Source: a virus. Taken from it: DNA of 30,302 nt. The notes under the pieces were generated by a model. The model saw nothing but the letters and a program-made list of their open reading frames with translations. It searched no databases and was not told where the DNA came from. The stretch spans positions 1 through 30,302 of IMG/VR virus record IMGVR_UViG_3300017751_000130; one strand, given 5' to 3'. Made by a program: the position numbers and the translations under genes. Positions 21,101 to 30,294 of this stretch are shown here, piece after piece; position 1 is the stretch's first letter, and the number at the start of each line of letters is the position of its first letter.

Positions 21101-21964
21101 CTAATTATACGGGTTGTATGGAAGTTCAAATCTTTCAGCGCATGCTTGGTAATTATGAAGGACTTCCATATCATCTAACGGTCTATCATACACAGCAAAG
21201 TATGCAACATCATGACTTCCTAGTGAAGTAGCTGTTGTTCTTGGATTACTTCTGCCATTTAGTTTTGGGTAGTTGCTAGGCTGATTCTGCAATGTACCGT
21301 TATTATAATTGTTATCTGTTTGACGCAATCTGCCATTAACATATGCTCTTACTCTATTGCCATCATACGTTACTACACTATGATAAAAATCACTTGTGTT
21401 GATGCCGCCGGTGCTTGACCAATACCAACTTCTGTCTGTTGTTTGCCATGCCCATTGAAAATCATTACCACTTGTTTGTACTTCCCAGCAACTTTCTTTA
21501 TTATAAAGAATGTTACCACTGTTAGTATATCTTCTAAATACAACTTCTACACTATTGTAGTCTAGATCGTTACAAGTATTTTCGCATGATGCATGATCTG
21601 ACGTATCAAATCTCCAATAACTTTTAAGTCCGTCACTAGTATATGTAGGTGATCCAAAAAAATCAAAGTGTCTACCTGTATAGCGATTTTCAGCTAAACT
21701 AAGCCATCTTGCTGATGTAGTGCCATTTGTACTAGCAGCTAAACTAGCATCTAATAGTATAACATGATCTTCACTTCCTTTTGGTAACCCTCTACCAGTA
21801 GCTATATCAAACCAAAATCCTTGATAATAGCATTCAGTATATCCCAAATCTGTATTATATCTTAAGGATCCTTCTGGAGGAGTCGTTGGACGTTGACCTG
21901 TTGTACCTTTAGGCAATGTTATTGCACCAACATCGTTTATGACTGTATTTTTAAGAATCGCCAT
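21101..21964 (-). CDS. fibre protein with LamG/concanavalin-like domain
   Basis: A 287-residue protein. Residues 1-50 carry the shared fibre start (AILKNTVINDVGAITLPKGT, then GSLRYNTDLGYTECYYQGFW). Residues about 65-275 fit a LamG/concanavalin A-like jelly roll: SYWRFDTSDHASC, SVEVVFRRY, WYWSSTG, YHSVVTYDGNRVRAYVNGRL and VAYFAVYDRPLDDMEVLHNY, the typical end of LamG_3-type domains. Such domains bind glycans, so this is a candidate receptor-binding fibre. Four Cys (residues about 125-160 and one near the C-terminus) could be incidental. AGGAT precedes the ATG; the gap from the S74 gene is 3 bases. Confidence 0.8.
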   Translation of the reverse strand: MAILKNTVINDVGAITLPKGTTGQRPTTPPEGSLRYNTDLGYTECYYQGFWFDIATGRGLPKGSEDHVILLDASLAASTNGTTSARWLSLAENRYTGRHFDFFGSPTYTSDGLKSYWRFDTSDHASCENTCNDLDYNSVEVVFRRYTNSGNILYNKESCWEVQTSGNDFQWAWQTTDRSWYWSSTGGINTSDFYHSVVTYDGNRVRAYVNGRLRQTDNNYNNGTLQNQPSNYPKLNGRSNPRTTATSLGSHDVAYFAVYDRPLDDMEVLHNYQACAERFELPYNPYN

Positions 21965-21967
21965 ATT

Positions 21968-22906
21968 TTATCCTAATTTCTGTTTTACTGTATCAATATC
22001 TTCTTTTAATGATTTAATTGCTTCAATTAAGTATGCACCAATCTTAGTGTAATACACACTTTCAGAATTATCTGTAACTAACTCTGGAATAACTTTCTTA
22101 ACATCTTCTGCAATTAAACCTGGTTCACTTGTACTTGAACCATCTTTTCTATCATATATAACGCCTGCTAGTTGTACAATTTTTTCTAGTGCGTTTTCAA
22201 TTGGTTGTACATTTTCTTTAAGAGCAATACTTGATGTCTCTGTTATTGACTGTGCTGTAAACGAACCGCCACAATATAATGCTCCGCCAATACCTACACC
22301 ACCTGCTACTCTAAATGCACCAGTTGTTGTACTTGAGCTTGCTGTTGTTTCAGGTACATATACTTGACCTTTTGTTCCTGCACTTGTACTATACAATACT
22401 AAACTGTTACCGTTACCTTCACCACCTGATACTGTACTTACAAATAAATTACCTGTACTAGGTTGATAAGCAAGTTTAGTATCACTAACATTTGCTCCAG
22501 TAATAGTACCACTGTTACTTGTTGAAAACAGCAAGTAGTTATTATTATTTGCTGTACTAACATCATTTGTTACAGTAATACCTGGTGTTGACCAACTTAA
22601 TGCGCCTGAGCCATTCGATGTTAACACTTGGTTACTACTACCATAACTATTTGGTAAAGTAAGTGTTAAGTCGCTTGTTACTGTTGCTGGACTTTTTAAT
22701 GCTATCCAATGACTATTGTCATCATCTCCAAGTTTTAGTGTTGATCCTGAATTGACCTGTATATGGCCATTTACTTTTGTTTCGCCTGCGCCATTAGGAT
22801 CTAGTATCAAATCGGCGTCAGGGTCCAAAGTTGTTACAGTGTTGTCAAGTATTAGTGATTTACCTAATACTGGATCGCCTGCTGTTCCTATTCCTATTTT
22901 ACGCAT
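21968..22906 (-). CDS. tail fibre with C-terminal S74 self-cleaving chaperone
   Basis: A 312-residue fibre. The N-terminal half has a marine fibre pattern (ADLILDPNGAGETKVNGHI, LTLTLPNSYGSSNQVLTSNG). AFRVAGGVGIGGALYCGG at about 197-214 is a common segment before S74 domains. Residues 224-312 are an intramolecular chaperone: SSIALKENVQPI, ending the cleavage site and lysine of the Ser-Lys pair (S225 and K230, five apart as in the usual S-D-x-x-L-K), then YDRKDG, EPGLIAEDVKKVIPELV and a C-terminal coiled coil LIEAIKSLKEDIDTVKQKL. The chaperone trimerises the fibre and is then cut off. The usual Asp after the Ser is Ser here. AAGGAAG lies about 10 bases before the ATG. Confidence 0.88.
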   Translation of the reverse strand: MRKIGIGTAGDPVLGKSLILDNTVTTLDPDADLILDPNGAGETKVNGHIQVNSGSTLKLGDDDNSHWIALKSPATVTSDLTLTLPNSYGSSNQVLTSNGSGALSWSTPGITVTNDVSTANNNNYLLFSTSNSGTITGANVSDTKLAYQPSTGNLFVSTVSGGEGNGNSLVLYSTSAGTKGQVYVPETTASSSTTTGAFRVAGGVGIGGALYCGGSFTAQSITETSSIALKENVQPIENALEKIVQLAGVIYDRKDGSSTSEPGLIAEDVKKVIPELVTDNSESVYYTKIGAYLIEAIKSLKEDIDTVKQKLG

Positions 22907-22918
22907 ATTATATCTTCC

Positions 22919-23239
22919 TTATACTGTTGATGTTTCTAAACCGTAAACTACAGCTGAAACACTTAAACTGTTTGCATATACAACTAGTTTTTTGCCTGCA
23001 TCCAACACAAGTCCCGATCTTTCTAGTGTACCATTACCTACTAATTCGGTATCGTACTCTATCCATTCGCCACCTGTTGGTGTATCAGCACTTGCCAACG
23101 CTACTCTGATTGTTCTATTACCTGCATCTCTGTTACACATGCTTAAAGTAACGACAGCAAAGTTATCTGCGGGGACTTCGTATACTGTTGTATTTGTTGC
23201 GGCTGATAAGTCAGCTGCTCCTAATCTTCCGTTTGCCAT
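22919..23239 (-). CDS. small conserved virion protein
   Basis: A 106-residue protein starting MANGRLGAADLSAATNTTVY, with VPADNFAVVTLSMCNRDAGN, IRVALASADTP, WIEYDTELVGNGTLERSGLVL and LVVYANSLSVSAVVYG. This compact beta-sandwich pattern recurs in structural proteins of marine T4-like phages near the fibre genes; its exact position in the virion is not known to me. GGAGAA lies about 10 bases before the ATG, 15 bases after the giant gene. A late box at 23326-23333 inside the giant gene would allow production in excess of the giant protein. Confidence 0.78.
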   Translation of the reverse strand: MANGRLGAADLSAATNTTVYEVPADNFAVVTLSMCNRDAGNRTIRVALASADTPTGGEWIEYDTELVGNGTLERSGLVLDAGKKLVVYANSLSVSAVVYGLETSTV

Positions 23240-23254
23240 TTTAATTTTTCTCCA

Positions 23255-26200
23255 TTATCTTAAAAAGTACTGATACGCTAAAGGATATCCTGTAACTGGT
23301 CCAGTAAAGTTCATATTTGCTGTAATATTTATCAACTCTCCACTTGCCGTTGTAATTATGTTTGAACTAATAAAAATGTCACCAGCTGTAACACTATTCA
23401 CGTTCAACGCGGCACCACCGCCACCAATTTGTGCCTCAATGTACGCTTTAATCGCACGTTGGGTTGGCACTACTGTATCGCTGTTGGCTGTAAAGAATGG
23501 GTCAGTACTAAACTCACTTACACTTGCTGAGTTACCACCTAGTGTAACTTCACCTAATGTAAGTTCCTGTAGACCTGCAATGTTAAATGCTTCTGCATTC
23601 AAGTTTGCAACACCAGTTGCCTGTTCAATTTGGAACAAGTCACCAACTCTAAAGTTACCATCTTGGTCAGTTGATGTAAAGAACACTCGTCCTCCGTTAA
23701 CATCAAGTGTTTCTTTAGTTTGGTCTGGAGTTTCTAATGGTAGTCCAGGGTAGTTAGTAGTTACAAATCCACCTGTACCAATGTCTAGGAAGTCATGTCC
23801 TGTTAAACGTACTTGCGAGTATCTAATTCTTGATATTACGCCGTCGCCGTCTGTAGGAGCATCTCCTATTGTCATGCTTGGACTAATTTGTAAGAACGCT
23901 GTATGTGATCCTGGGTTTGTACCAAGGAAACTAACAACAGTAACTAACTTAAAGAACTGTCCAGGTAAACTAGCAAACGTAATGTTTGAACCAGCTACTG
24001 GTCTTTCTGTTAATCTTCTTACAGCAACAAAGTTACCATTTTGTAAGAAGTCTGCATTACCATTTGATGTTTGGCCGTCAACTTCCATACTTGCTGCACT
24101 AAATCCTGTTCCTCTATTTGCAAAACTAGGATTGCCTAATGCGCCATTGCCTAATCTATTTTGGAACACAACATCATCAATGTTGTTTGGATCGCCAATT
24201 GTAATTGTTGGAGGAGTTGCGCCGTATCCGCTTCCTGCTTCTGCAAGTTTAACTTCAAATATCTTTTCACTTGCAACGTTTACTCTACCACGTGCTCTAG
24301 CACCAATTTTGCTTACAGCAACTTGTGTTGTTGTACCATCTGCTATTGTACAGAACAATGGTTCTCTATCTGGATTACCAAACGCTGCTAACTTGTAGCC
24401 ACTTACGTTTGCCGTAACAGTTAAGTTACTCCATACTAGACCGTATTCACTATAGCATATGCTATTAGTATCTGCACTTGTTACTACAAACATACCTTGT
24501 CCGTATGCAATATCTGTTGGAAGAGCTGCACTTTCAGTACCAATTGTAGTTGCTGTCCAGTTAATACCGTCTAAACTATAAGCCGCGTTAACACTATTAT
24601 TTGCTATTGCAATAAATCTACCATTGCCCCAAACAACTTTGTTCCAATTTAAACTTGCTGGCAATGTAGTTGCTGTCCAAGCAATACCGTCTGCACTGTA
24701 AGCTGCTTGATTAGATCCTGTACGTACAGCAACAAATAGTCCCATACCGTTAGTAATACTAGTAAATCCTGTGTTAGGTAAAGCAGAACTTGTTATTGTC
24801 CAACTTGATCCAGCATTATCTGAATAAGCAATGTCTGTATCGTTTTGTCCAATTACAACAAATCTGTTTGTACCTGCACCTAAGTATCCGTATTGTACAT
24901 CAACACCAGTTGAAGTGTCTAACCCTCCTGGTAAAGCTGATGTACTAAATGTTGCTAAGTCTTCACTTAGCACCGCTGTACTTGATCCTGTTGCTACAGC
25001 AACAAATGCACTTGATTTATATAATGAACTTCCGTCATCTAATAGTCCTGATGAAAATCTATCACTCTGTTGTGGTAGTGTTGCATTAGACCATGTTGAT
25101 GAATCATAACTTAAAGCTGCTGATGTATCATCGCTTAATGCTACATAAGCACCCTTACGACCAATACCTGTAAAGTCAAAATCAATAACATTACCAGTTA
25201 CTCCTATTGAAGTAAGTGTAATTACTAGATCGTTAGCAGGACTTACTCCGCCTAACGATGTACCTGCTATAGTAATAGTTTCTAATCTTACATAGTCAGC
25301 ACCTGCACTATTAAGTGCTACATAGTACTTAGATCCAACTCTATCAACATTAAATGTAGCGTTTGAACCTGCACCTGTATATGTAGTAGCTGCTTGGTTG
25401 TTAACTTGTTGTGATGTTTCAAAGAATCCAAAGTCTTCATAAACGTTTGATCCTATTGAAGCATCTGTTGTAGTTTTTGTTGGTGCGCTAAATGATACAG
25501 CTGGCTCAATTTCATAAGTTGACGAAGCGTTTGGTGTAACAAGTGTTGTGCCTGGAACAAAATGGTCCCAACCTGCTGTACCGTCTGATTCTTTAATAAC
25601 TGTTGCTACTTTTGTACCTGCATCATATGTATTAATTAAAGCATATAATCCTGCGCCTGCGCCGCCAACAACAAGTACTTTCATACCTGGATATGAAGTG
25701 TTTAAGTTGCCGTCTGTTGCTGAAAGTGTAATACTTGTTGCGTTACCGTCCTGTGCTGTATTACCAGCTGTTAAGTAACCAGTACCACCTGCATCGCCGT
25801 CTACAGCATCATCAATAACACGAGCTTGTATTAGTGCTTCGTCTCTAAATTCATCACCAATTACTTCTTCGCCTGTACCTGGGCCAAACACATTAAAGTT
25901 AACATCTGTATAATCGTTACCAGTATGTGTAAATTCTGCTGTGAGTATTTTATCTTGGTCAGTAATAGCTGAAACAATTGTTGCGTTGTATTGTGTTTTG
26001 TTATCAACAATACCACTTGTTGGTGTTTCATCTGGATCAACGCCTTCTGCTACTGAACCAAAGTCACCATATGAGTTGTTACCGTTTGTTGCACGTACAC
26101 GCCCACCTGTTTCTGCTAGGTAGCCTATGTGTGCGTAATATGTAAACACTGATACAAGTTCTGCTCTACCGTTGTTAAGAATGTGTGCGCCAATACCGTT

Positions 26201-29200
26201 ACTAATAACTTGTGTAAAGTCATTACTAACAATTGAATCGTTGCCGCCATTATGTAGGTTACCATCAATACGTTGACCAGTTGCACCGTTACCAAATGTT
26301 GTACAGTTCTGTACATATGGCGAACGTGCCGTAATCCAAACTCTAGTATCTTCTGGGCCCCAACCTGGATCTAGTGATGCATAAGCACCAGCTGTCATTC
26401 TACTTGTACCTGCAGTTGTTTCTGCAGTCATGTCACCGTTTAGGCCTTCCATTGTTTGTAATCTTAAACCTGTACCGTTACGTAAGTAGTAGAAGTCTTC
26501 TTCTTGTGATCCTATTACAGCATTTACATAATATCTAGAAGCATATCTAGTTTTATATGTTGCTGGAATAGTTAAATTAATACCACCTGTATATGTTCTT
26601 CTATAGTTTGGAGCAAATTTTAGATCCCATTGCATAGCATCTATAATTGATTTAATATCTCTTTCACAAAGTGCTACATTGTATTCATAATCTTTCTCAA
26701 CACTCATTGCACCTGTGTCATCAGTTACAACAATTTCTGTTCCACCAATAGTTGCACTAATGGTAAATGTTGTTGAGTTCAATATGTTTTTAACATAGTA
26801 AGTAGTATCTAAAGCTAGTCCGCCAACTTCAGTGCCAACACCAGTAAATTTAATTGGTCTATTTTGTCTCAACCAACCTGTAGTTGTAATTGTTAATGCA
26901 CCACTTGATGCTGTTGTTGCTGTAACTGTGTCTGCATAATAATCATTTACATATGCAACAGCTTCTTTTGCTATAAACTCTTTGTTAAGTTCTAGTTGTT
27001 GTATACCTGCATACACATCTTGTTGGTCAGTAGCACGGTTAGTACCTTCGTTACTTCCACCTAATATTATATCATTAGTTGTAACAAACGTATTGTTAAT
27101 CTGTGCTAAACTTATTGCTTCTGAAACTTCAGCTCTTGCCGCGTTTCTTGCAAACTCATAACTTCCTAGTGTAGCATCTTTCTGTACGCCTGTTACTTTA
27201 GCACTTGGCTTTCTTAAGTAACTTATTGCCGCTACTGTTGATGCAAATGTTGTTCCTAAACACCAATCGTATCTTGCTGCATCTAATAGGTATCCAACAT
27301 CTCTTTCACACTTTGCACTATCGTAAGTTAAGTTTGGAAAGTTTGCTGTGATCCAGTTTGTTGTAGCTGTTTTAACTGTTGATGCTGCTGATCCTAATAG
27401 TGAATGGTCAGTTTGTAGTCCTGCCGCTGCACCAGTAATACTTGGATAAACAATTGTTTCACTTCCAGTACCGTTATCAACAATATTAATAAAGTCGTCT
27501 AATAATCCGCCAATTGTAGTTGCACTTGCCGCATCTCCTGCTGTACCGGGTGTCTGTGAAATTGCAGACTGTGTACCTGGAGTAACTGTAATGTTTCTAC
27601 CTATAGTTTGCATAATACCTTTTAGGTATCCGTAAGCTGCTAGTGTTGCTGCTTTCTGTGCCGCTGGTAAGTTTGGACTTGCACCAACATGATATGCTTC
27701 ACCAGCATTAACTGTTTGCCAGTTACCACCGTATGTCAAATCATATGCTACCGCATCAACTAGATATCCAACATCTTTCTTACATGCTGTTTTACTATAT
27801 TTTAAATCTGGATAGTTTTCTGTAATGTATCCAACAAGTTCTGCTCTTAAAAAATCTCTATTAGCAATTAACAAGTTTCTTGCATAACCTTCATTTGGAT
27901 CAGTCATTTCGTCTGCTAATGTAAATGTAGCAATAGCTTCTTCTTTTCTACCTAACGCCCAATCTGTTCTACGTCTATATAGTCTTGCTAACTGTTCAAC
28001 AGCTGATCTTACATAACCAGTTTCGTTGTTTGTTAACGGATACAATGCACTTTGTGATTGTGCATTTCCTGTTGTTGCTGTTACTGAAACACCTTCAACA
28101 ATATCACCAATGATTGCTTCTACTCTTTCAATTGCTGTATTACTATACAAGTAATCTTCAGCTGTTGTAAGTGTTGAATTATTTGATTTTCTTGGTTGTA
28201 CTTGTGTTGCACGAAGTTCGTCGCCTATAATACAACATTCTGCTGGAACAATAATTGGAAGCACTTCGTAATACTTTCCTGTTGAAACTTTAATTAATGT
28301 GTTTCTAATTAGTCTAGTTGGAATGTCTGTAGCAACACCTGCTGTAATAGCGTCTGTAATAATCTTTGTAAGACCAGTTATTTCAGTATATACACTTTCT
28401 ACTGTTAAGTTTGCATCAAAGTATTGTGCAACAACCGCTGTTGAATTATCACCATTGTTAACTTGATAATTTACAGCCGGTGCTGTCTGTGCAAGTACCG
28501 CTTGTATAACTGTTAAACCGTAATTTATAGTTGCTACTGTTTGAGCTTTTTGTGTTAAGTACGGAGATCCTAATGTTTCATTTACATAAGATAATGCTGC
28601 TTCTCTTGATTTAACATTTCCGCCTTGAGTAATATCATTTATTAATGCATCAATAATATATCCCATATCTCTTTCACACTTTGCACTATCATAGTCAAAG
28701 CCTGTAGTAAATGGTGTTATATTACCTGTAATTTGTGCATCTGTCCATTCAACCATTTCACGTTGTATGAAATATCTATTAAGTTCTAAAATAGATTTAG
28801 CATTAGGATTTTTTGCACCTGCGGCAACTTGTTCTGCTGCATACCTAATTGTTTTCCAAGGCTTATCAAGTGAACGTCCGTTAGTAGGACTAGGTACATC
28901 AGCACCGTGTGTTGCAACATAATAAATGTCATCTGCTACACCTGAGTATGCCCATTCTGGAGTGTTGTTTGAACTTACTTGTAAAAATTGTCCTTCAGCG
29001 CCTACTGGTAATCTAGCTGGACCGTTACCTGCATAGTATACTAGGTCGCCTTTTGTAGTTAATACACTTGCTTCATTACCAATAGCAATTACTTGCCAGT
29101 AAGTACCTGTTACGTCTAAGTCTGGACGTGAATTTTGATTACCGCCACCGCCTGCGCCGACTTGAACAGTCGAAAAGTCATCGCCTTCTGAGAAGTGACC

Positions 29201-30274
29201 TAATACACAAACATATGAGTTATCACCATAACGTGCAACGTCACCTTGTAAGTATTCTACATCATCTACCCATGCACCTCTCCAACGTAAACCAGTGTTT
29301 AGTCGTTGCCAGTATGTTGTGTTTGTTGGTGTTTGGTCTTGATGATCTGCTATACACAAATAAGTGTAGCCACCGTATCTAACAACTTCGCCTACTTTAT
29401 AATCTTGTAGTGTACTGTCATCTTGCCAGTCACCTAGGAATCTTAATCCCTGTGAAAATAATTGCCAGTCTGTTGTTTCAACTACTGGATTCTTTTCTGC
29501 ATGATTTGTTAAAGCAATATATTGGTTACCACCGTAACGTACAATATCACCCTTTTGATAATTTCTTAATGCTTCCCAATCTGCTTCAAACTGGAAGCCT
29601 CTTACAAATTGTTCCCAATTTGCGTTGTTTGTACTAAACAATGTTGCCGCTGTATGTTCTGCTGTACAAATCCAAAGAGCCGCACCGTATTGTGCTACAT
29701 CATTTACTTTATATCTTGTACCAGCTGACCATGAGCTTTTGTATTCGATGCCAGCATTAAAGACATCCCAATTAGCTTGATCAATTTCTAACCCGTCGGC
29801 TAGTGTTGCAGCAGATGTATGATATGTGTTACAAACATAACTTTGACCGCCATACTTTACTAAGTCATTAATAAGATACTTTGTATCTACAGTCCAGTCG
29901 CCTTTCCAATCAAGACCTTCTGCGTATACTTCCCAATTTGAAATATCAGCTTCTAAGCCAGCTGCTACTGTTGCTTGTGATGTATGTACTACTGAACAAA
30001 TGTATAGTCTAGCACCGTATTGAACTATGTCACCGTATACGTATCCTGTACTTATTGTCCAGCTACCTTTCCACGTTTGACCGTCACTCACTAAGTTCCA
30101 CTTAGGTGGTACTATTTCAAAGTCTGTAAAGAATTCAGAAGCACTTGTATGACCAATCACACAAATATATACTTTGCCCCCGAACCTTACAACATCGTCT
30201 TTATAATATGTGTTGGCAGAAGTCCATGCGTCTTTCCACACAAACCTAATTCTACCTAGTTTAAATTCTGCCAT
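23255..30274 (-). CDS. giant 2339-residue tail/baseplate fibre protein
   Basis: The largest gene here. Residues 12-370 hold seven repeats of the form W-x5-Y-x3-D-x-V-x-YGG-x-x-Y-x-C-x3-H, like type 3 chitin-binding modules (CBM5/12). Residues 448-475 (YYVATHGADVPSPTNGRSLD, KPWKTIRYAAEQ) begin a right-handed beta-helix type region. Four copies of C-x-(R/K)-D-x-x-x-(L/I)-(V/I/L)-DA occur near 533, 831, 989 and 1203. Residues 1250-1410 look like a beta helix (NCTTFGNGATGQRIDGNLHN). Residues 1705-1960 hold six Asp-box-like blades (for example AYSDNAGSSWT, AYSADGIAWT). The C-terminus has VPTQRAIKAYIEAQIGGGG. TATAAATA lies directly upstream and CGGAGC precedes the ATG. It resembles giant tail-tip proteins of cyanophages; the function is inferred as host-surface binding. 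Confidence 0.8.
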   Translation of the reverse strand: MAEFKLGRIRFVWKDAWTSANTYYKDDVVRFGGKVYICVIGHTSASEFFTDFEIVPPKWNLVSDGQTWKGSWTISTGYVYGDIVQYGARLYICSVVHTSQATVAAGLEADISNWEVYAEGLDWKGDWTVDTKYLINDLVKYGGQSYVCNTYHTSAATLADGLEIDQANWDVFNAGIEYKSSWSAGTRYKVNDVAQYGAALWICTAEHTAATLFSTNNANWEQFVRGFQFEADWEALRNYQKGDIVRYGGNQYIALTNHAEKNPVVETTDWQLFSQGLRFLGDWQDDSTLQDYKVGEVVRYGGYTYLCIADHQDQTPTNTTYWQRLNTGLRWRGAWVDDVEYLQGDVARYGDNSYVCVLGHFSEGDDFSTVQVGAGGGGNQNSRPDLDVTGTYWQVIAIGNEASVLTTKGDLVYYAGNGPARLPVGAEGQFLQVSSNNTPEWAYSGVADDIYYVATHGADVPSPTNGRSLDKPWKTIRYAAEQVAAGAKNPNAKSILELNRYFIQREMVEWTDAQITGNITPFTTGFDYDSAKCERDMGYIIDALINDITQGGNVKSREAALSYVNETLGSPYLTQKAQTVATINYGLTVIQAVLAQTAPAVNYQVNNGDNSTAVVAQYFDANLTVESVYTEITGLTKIITDAITAGVATDIPTRLIRNTLIKVSTGKYYEVLPIIVPAECCIIGDELRATQVQPRKSNNSTLTTAEDYLYSNTAIERVEAIIGDIVEGVSVTATTGNAQSQSALYPLTNNETGYVRSAVEQLARLYRRRTDWALGRKEEAIATFTLADEMTDPNEGYARNLLIANRDFLRAELVGYITENYPDLKYSKTACKKDVGYLVDAVAYDLTYGGNWQTVNAGEAYHVGASPNLPAAQKAATLAAYGYLKGIMQTIGRNITVTPGTQSAISQTPGTAGDAASATTIGGLLDDFINIVDNGTGSETIVYPSITGAAAGLQTDHSLLGSAASTVKTATTNWITANFPNLTYDSAKCERDVGYLLDAARYDWCLGTTFASTVAAISYLRKPSAKVTGVQKDATLGSYEFARNAARAEVSEAISLAQINNTFVTTNDIILGGSNEGTNRATDQQDVYAGIQQLELNKEFIAKEAVAYVNDYYADTVTATTASSGALTITTTGWLRQNRPIKFTGVGTEVGGLALDTTYYVKNILNSTTFTISATIGGTEIVVTDDTGAMSVEKDYEYNVALCERDIKSIIDAMQWDLKFAPNYRRTYTGGINLTIPATYKTRYASRYYVNAVIGSQEEDFYYLRNGTGLRLQTMEGLNGDMTAETTAGTSRMTAGAYASLDPGWGPEDTRVWITARSPYVQNCTTFGNGATGQRIDGNLHNGGNDSIVSNDFTQVISNGIGAHILNNGRAELVSVFTYYAHIGYLAETGGRVRATNGNNSYGDFGSVAEGVDPDETPTSGIVDNKTQYNATIVSAITDQDKILTAEFTHTGNDYTDVNFNVFGPGTGEEVIGDEFRDEALIQARVIDDAVDGDAGGTGYLTAGNTAQDGNATSITLSATDGNLNTSYPGMKVLVVGGAGAGLYALINTYDAGTKVATVIKESDGTAGWDHFVPGTTLVTPNASSTYEIEPAVSFSAPTKTTTDASIGSNVYEDFGFFETSQQVNNQAATTYTGAGSNATFNVDRVGSKYYVALNSAGADYVRLETITIAGTSLGGVSPANDLVITLTSIGVTGNVIDFDFTGIGRKGAYVALSDDTSAALSYDSSTWSNATLPQQSDRFSSGLLDDGSSLYKSSAFVAVATGSSTAVLSEDLATFSTSALPGGLDTSTGVDVQYGYLGAGTNRFVVIGQNDTDIAYSDNAGSSWTITSSALPNTGFTSITNGMGLFVAVRTGSNQAAYSADGIAWTATTLPASLNWNKVVWGNGRFIAIANNSVNAAYSLDGINWTATTIGTESAALPTDIAYGQGMFVVTSADTNSICYSEYGLVWSNLTVTANVSGYKLAAFGNPDREPLFCTIADGTTTQVAVSKIGARARGRVNVASEKIFEVKLAEAGSGYGATPPTITIGDPNNIDDVVFQNRLGNGALGNPSFANRGTGFSAASMEVDGQTSNGNADFLQNGNFVAVRRLTERPVAGSNITFASLPGQFFKLVTVVSFLGTNPGSHTAFLQISPSMTIGDAPTDGDGVISRIRYSQVRLTGHDFLDIGTGGFVTTNYPGLPLETPDQTKETLDVNGGRVFFTSTDQDGNFRVGDLFQIEQATGVANLNAEAFNIAGLQELTLGEVTLGGNSASVSEFSTDPFFTANSDTVVPTQRAIKAYIEAQIGGGGAALNVNSVTAGDIFISSNIITTASGELINITANMNFTGPVTGYPLAYQYFLR
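23326..23333 (-). promoter_or_regulatory. late promoter inside the 3' end of the giant gene
   Basis: The reverse strand reads GATAAATA about 90 bases before the small virion gene at 23239. The predicted first base is G at 23320, which gives an 81-base leader. It could uncouple the small virion protein and downstream fibres from the 7-kb gene. Confidence 0.6.
24395..25162 (-). repeat. six Asp-box-like propeller repeats in the giant protein
   Basis: Residues 1705-1960 contain six units of about 40 residues, each with a (L/Y)S-x-D-x-x-x-(W/F)-(S/T) turn preceded by a strand and followed by a (F/R)-(V/I)-(A/V) strand. The turns lie at LSYDSSTWS, LSEDLATFS, YSDNAGSSWT, YSADGIAWT, YSLDGINWT and YSEYGLVWS. 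This is the pattern of sialidase-like (BNR) six-bladed propellers. No sialidase arginine triad or RIP motif was noticed, so binding rather than catalysis is more likely. Confidence 0.68.
29165..30241 (-). repeat. seven carbohydrate-binding-like repeats at the N-terminus of the giant protein
   Basis: Seven units of about 50 residues begin near residues 13, 68, 123, 178, 229, 278 and 331. Each has an aromatic start (WKGSW, WKGDW and similar), GDIVQYG-type core, Y-x-C and a His, then a W-x-x-(F/Y/L) end. Repeat 5 has Ala in place of the Cys. The repeats are diverged at the DNA level, so the expansion is old. Confidence 0.8.
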
Positions 30275-30294
30275 TTTGTAATGCTCCGTTATTG

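Noticed and set aside
23781-24398. A 205-codon plus-strand open frame opposite the giant gene.
   Set aside because: The giant protein frame reads through with clear domains. The antisense frame is a by-product of its codon composition.
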